Positions 24,110 through 26,202 of a DNA stretch of 26,202 nt are shown here, one piece after another. Source of the DNA: CAZXDS01 sp964639525 (GTDB lineage Bacteria > Bacteroidota > Ignavibacteria > Ignavibacteriales > Melioribacteraceae); contig CAZXDS010000022.1 of the NCBI GenBank assembly GCA_964639525.1, forward strand, positions 1-26,202. Direction: 5' to 3'. Position 1 is the first letter of the stretch, and each line of letters opens with the position of its first letter. The notes under the pieces are model-generated. The model saw nothing but the letters and a program-made list of their open reading frames with translations, did not search any database and was not told the origin of the DNA. A program made the translations under genes and the position numbers.

Positions 24110-24529
24110 ATGTTCTATCAAAAGGAAGTAACACTGAATGCCCGTGCAAGAGGATTTCATATTGTAACCGATGAAATTGAAAGACAGCTGCCTGAACTGA
24201 GTAAAATAAAAATTGGTGTTGTGCATTTATTTATCAAACACACTTCGGCTTCATTAACAATAAATGAAAATGTATCGCCTGATGTGCTTGGAGATATGGA
24301 AAAGCATTTCAACAAAATTGCACCGGAAAATATGCCGTATTACGAGCATACTTTGGAAGGACCGGACGATATGCCGGCGCACATAAAATCATCAATGCTC
24401 GGGCAGTCTTTAACAATTCCAATTACCAACGGCAAATTTAATCTTGGAACTTGGCAAGGAATTTATCTTGGCGAACACAGGGATTACGGCGGAGCGAGGA
24501 AAATTGTAGTTACTCTCGTAGGTGAATAG
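24110..24529 (+). CDS. YjbQ family protein (secondary thiamine-phosphate synthase-like)
   Basis: 139 residues, the full length of the UPF0047/YjbQ family. Conserved stretches are all present: KHTSASLTINEN (43-54), GPDDMPAHIKS (84-94) and GTWQGIYLGEHR (113-124). Members form trimers; one has been shown to have weak thiamine-phosphate synthase activity, but the physiological role remains uncertain. A 62-bp spacer separates it from ogt, and a small dyad TTTGATAATCAAA lies just upstream of the ATG. It belongs to a run of ordinary housekeeping-type genes with higher G+C than the RM island. Confidence 0.9.
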   Translation: MFYQKEVTLNARARGFHIVTDEIERQLPELSKIKIGVVHLFIKHTSASLTINENVSPDVLGDMEKHFNKIAPENMPYYEHTLEGPDDMPAHIKSSMLGQSLTIPITNGKFNLGTWQGIYLGEHRDYGGARKIVVTLVGE

Positions 24530-24549
24530 TACATAGCATTAAAGAATAG

Positions 24550-24589
24550 AACACAGATAACACGGATTAACAAAATATACACGGATAAT
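24550..24589. repeat. Dispersed repeat-like sequence
   Basis: AACACAGATAACACGGATTA followed by a partial second ACACGGAT unit, in the 129-bp spacer between the YjbQ-family gene and sthA. I recall such CACAGAT/CACGGATTAA strings as widely dispersed intergenic repeats in many bacterial phyla. No gene is present here. Confidence 0.5.
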
Positions 24590-24658
24590 ATGAAGCTTTA
24601 TTAGTCTAGTTCTCCCGAATATATTTATATTTAAGAAACTAATTTTTTGGTGTTAAAA

Positions 24659-26032
24659 ATGACAGAAAAGAAATATGACGTAATTGTTATCGGCAGCGGA
24701 CCCGGCGGTGAAGGTGCCGCAATGAAGGCGGTTAAAGCCGGTAAACGTGTTGCTATTTGCGACCGGTTCAAAAATATCGGCGGTAATTGTACGCACAGAG
24801 GAACAATTCCAAGTAAAGCATTAAGACACGCCACACAAATGCTTCAGGAACGCGGTACAATCGGACACGTACATTACAAAGATTTAATTGCTACTGCCGA
24901 AGATGTGATTAAACAACAAATGAAACTGCGTAATGGTTTTTACGAACGTAATTGGGTTGAAATAATTGACGGGTTTGCAAGTTTTATTGACGAGCATACA
25001 ATTCAGGTGCTGTTAACAAACGGCGGCAAGCAAAAATATTATGCCGATTATTTTGTAATCGCTACCGGTTCGCATCCGTATCATCCGGCTGATATCGACT
25101 TTTCGCACCCGCGTGTTGTAGATAGCGATACAATCCTTGATATACAAGAACATCCGCATTCCATTACGATTTACGGTGCCGGAGTAATAGGCTGTGAATA
25201 CGCTTCCATTTTTAGAGGAATGCGAACAAAAGTAAATTTGATTAACACTCGTCCGCAATTGCTTTCATTTTTGGATGATGAAATTATTGATGCACTCGGT
25301 TATCATTTGCGCGAAAACGGTGTACTTATTCGCCATAATGAAGAATACGAAAAAGTTGTGCCGGATGATAACGGTGTAACGCTTTATTTAAAATCAAATA
25401 AAAAAATACATACGGATTACTTGTTTTGGGCACAGGGCAGAACCGGTAATTCGGCAAATATGGGACTTGAAAATCTCGGAATCGAAATTGATCATCGTGG
25501 TTCGATTAAAGTAAATGAAAATCATCAAACATCGGTTTCGCATATTTATGCCGTTGGGGATGTTGTCGGGTTTCCGAGTTTGGCTAGTGCGTCGTACGAT
25601 CAAGGACGATTTGCAGCATTGCACATTGTAACCGGAAAAAGTGAAAATCATTTGGTTGAATATATTCCAACCGGAATTTACACATTGCCGGAAATCAGTT
25701 CTGTGGGAGCAACTGAAAAAGAACTTACCGAAAAAAAAATTCCTTACGAAATAGGTCGCTCGTTTTTTAAGCATCTTGCCCGTGCACAAATTACGGGGCA
25801 TACAACGGGAATACTAAAAATACTTTTCCATGCCGAAACACTTGAGATACTCGGCATTCATTGTTTCGGTAACAGTGCTTCCGAAATAATTCACATCGGG
25901 CAGGCGATAATGTCGCAGAAAAACGGTGGCAACAATTTGATGTATTTTGTAAACACAACATTCAACTATCCCACAATGGCGGAAGCTTACCGCGTTGCCG
26001 CACTTAACGGATTGAATAGGGTTGATGAGTGA
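24659..26032 (+). CDS. sthA: Soluble pyridine nucleotide transhydrogenase
   Basis: 457-residue flavoprotein of the dihydrolipoamide-dehydrogenase superfamily that exchanges reducing equivalents between NADPH and NAD+. The FAD-binding motif VIGSGPGGEGAA (10-21) is followed by IGGNCTHRGTIPSKALRHA, in which only one cysteine (C44) of the redox pair remains and the second position is Thr49; this is the hallmark of SthA rather than Lpd. The second nucleotide site is YGAGVIGCE (172-180), and the dimer-interface domain closes with FNYPTMAEAYRVAALNGLNR. I start at ATG 24659; an upstream in-frame TTG at 24647 would add four residues. Ribosome-binding signal is weak. Confidence 0.92.
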   Translation: MTEKKYDVIVIGSGPGGEGAAMKAVKAGKRVAICDRFKNIGGNCTHRGTIPSKALRHATQMLQERGTIGHVHYKDLIATAEDVIKQQMKLRNGFYERNWVEIIDGFASFIDEHTIQVLLTNGGKQKYYADYFVIATGSHPYHPADIDFSHPRVVDSDTILDIQEHPHSITIYGAGVIGCEYASIFRGMRTKVNLINTRPQLLSFLDDEIIDALGYHLRENGVLIRHNEEYEKVVPDDNGVTLYLKSNKKIHTDYLFWAQGRTGNSANMGLENLGIEIDHRGSIKVNENHQTSVSHIYAVGDVVGFPSLASASYDQGRFAALHIVTGKSENHLVEYIPTGIYTLPEISSVGATEKELTEKKIPYEIGRSFFKHLARAQITGHTTGILKILFHAETLEILGIHCFGNSASEIIHIGQAIMSQKNGGNNLMYFVNTTFNYPTMAEAYRVAALNGLNRVDE

Positions 26033-26075
26033 ATAATAAAAATAATTAAAAAACTATTAAGATTTTTAGAGAACA

Positions 26076-26202
26076 ATGAACAAATTTGGCGGGAATTGGA
26101 CTGAAAGAAAACTTGATGCTTTTGTTAAATATGTAACAGCATATCTTATAATATTAAATAAGGTTAAGGAGCAATATAATTGGCAAACAATATACTTTGA
26201 TG
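26076..26202 (+). CDS. tcmP: Three-Cys-motif partner protein TcmP, N-terminal part (cut by window end)
   Basis: 42 codons remain open to the window edge. The opening NWTERKLDAFVKYVTAYLII and the end WQTIYFD match the N-terminus of TcmP-family proteins, which continue with a DAFAGTG-like methyltransferase-type segment. TcmP genes are usually next to a gene for a three-Cys-motif (Gp37/Gp68-like) protein and tend to lie in variable or defence-related regions; the partner should be beyond the edge. It begins 43 bp after sthA. Confidence 0.6.
   Translation, partial: MNKFGGNWTERKLDAFVKYVTAYLIILNKVKEQYNWQTIYFD

Noticed and set aside
24647..24658. TTG start for sthA
   Set aside because: The ATG at 24659 gives the normal family N-terminus MTEKKYDVIVIG; the extension MVLK adds nothing conserved.

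Overview
The window is AT-rich (about one third G+C by eye), with weak or absent Shine-Dalgarno sites and protein families typical of the Bacteroidota/Chlorobi/Ignavibacteriota group. An Ignavibacteriota-like organism is my best guess, from family mix and style only. Apart from a small glutaredoxin gene at the left edge, every recognised gene is on the + strand.

Left part (73-2855): a glutaredoxin-like protein (minus strand), a membrane fatty-acid-hydroxylase-family protein, and a secreted GH9 glycoside hydrolase 11 bp behind it.

Middle part (3084-16591): what looks like a synthase-dependent exopolysaccharide export system with unusual components. Two transcription units each follow a good sigma-54-type -24/-12 element (3039-3054 and 7392-7407). 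Unit 1 encodes a KaiC/RecA-like protein with an altered Walker A (GR instead of GK) fused to a degenerate GGDEF-like domain, recalling BcsE. It overlaps by 1 bp a 951-residue TPR plus outer-membrane beta-barrel protein (PgaA/BcsC/PelB-like exporter). Unit 2 encodes a PgaC/IcaA-like GT2 synthase without a PilZ domain, a small membrane-anchored Gln/Pro-rich protein, and a membrane-anchored periplasmic protein combining a GATase-like and a NodB-like domain whose catalytic residues are missing. A five-FN3 lipoprotein and a soluble multi-PAS hybrid kinase with an eroded ATP-binding domain but an intact receiver follow. Polymer synthesis, periplasmic handling and outer-membrane export are therefore all present, plus sensory proteins. 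This is the best candidate in the window for an undescribed system.

Right part: an AT-richer restriction-modification island (16952-22066) with a truncated HTH-domain ORF, a fused C5-cytosine/N6-adenine methyltransferase, an HNH nuclease, a TdeIII-like PD-(D/E)XK nuclease and a small acidic protein. A repeat-rich spacer follows (22067-22333). Then comes a tight lexA - REP-associated transposase - ogt cluster, whose transposase gene carries a perfect 44-bp palindrome in frame. A YjbQ-family gene, a soluble transhydrogenase gene (sthA) and the first 42 codons of a TcmP-type gene close the window.

No tRNA, rRNA or CRISPR array was recognised. All family calls are by eye from motifs; no database search was run.
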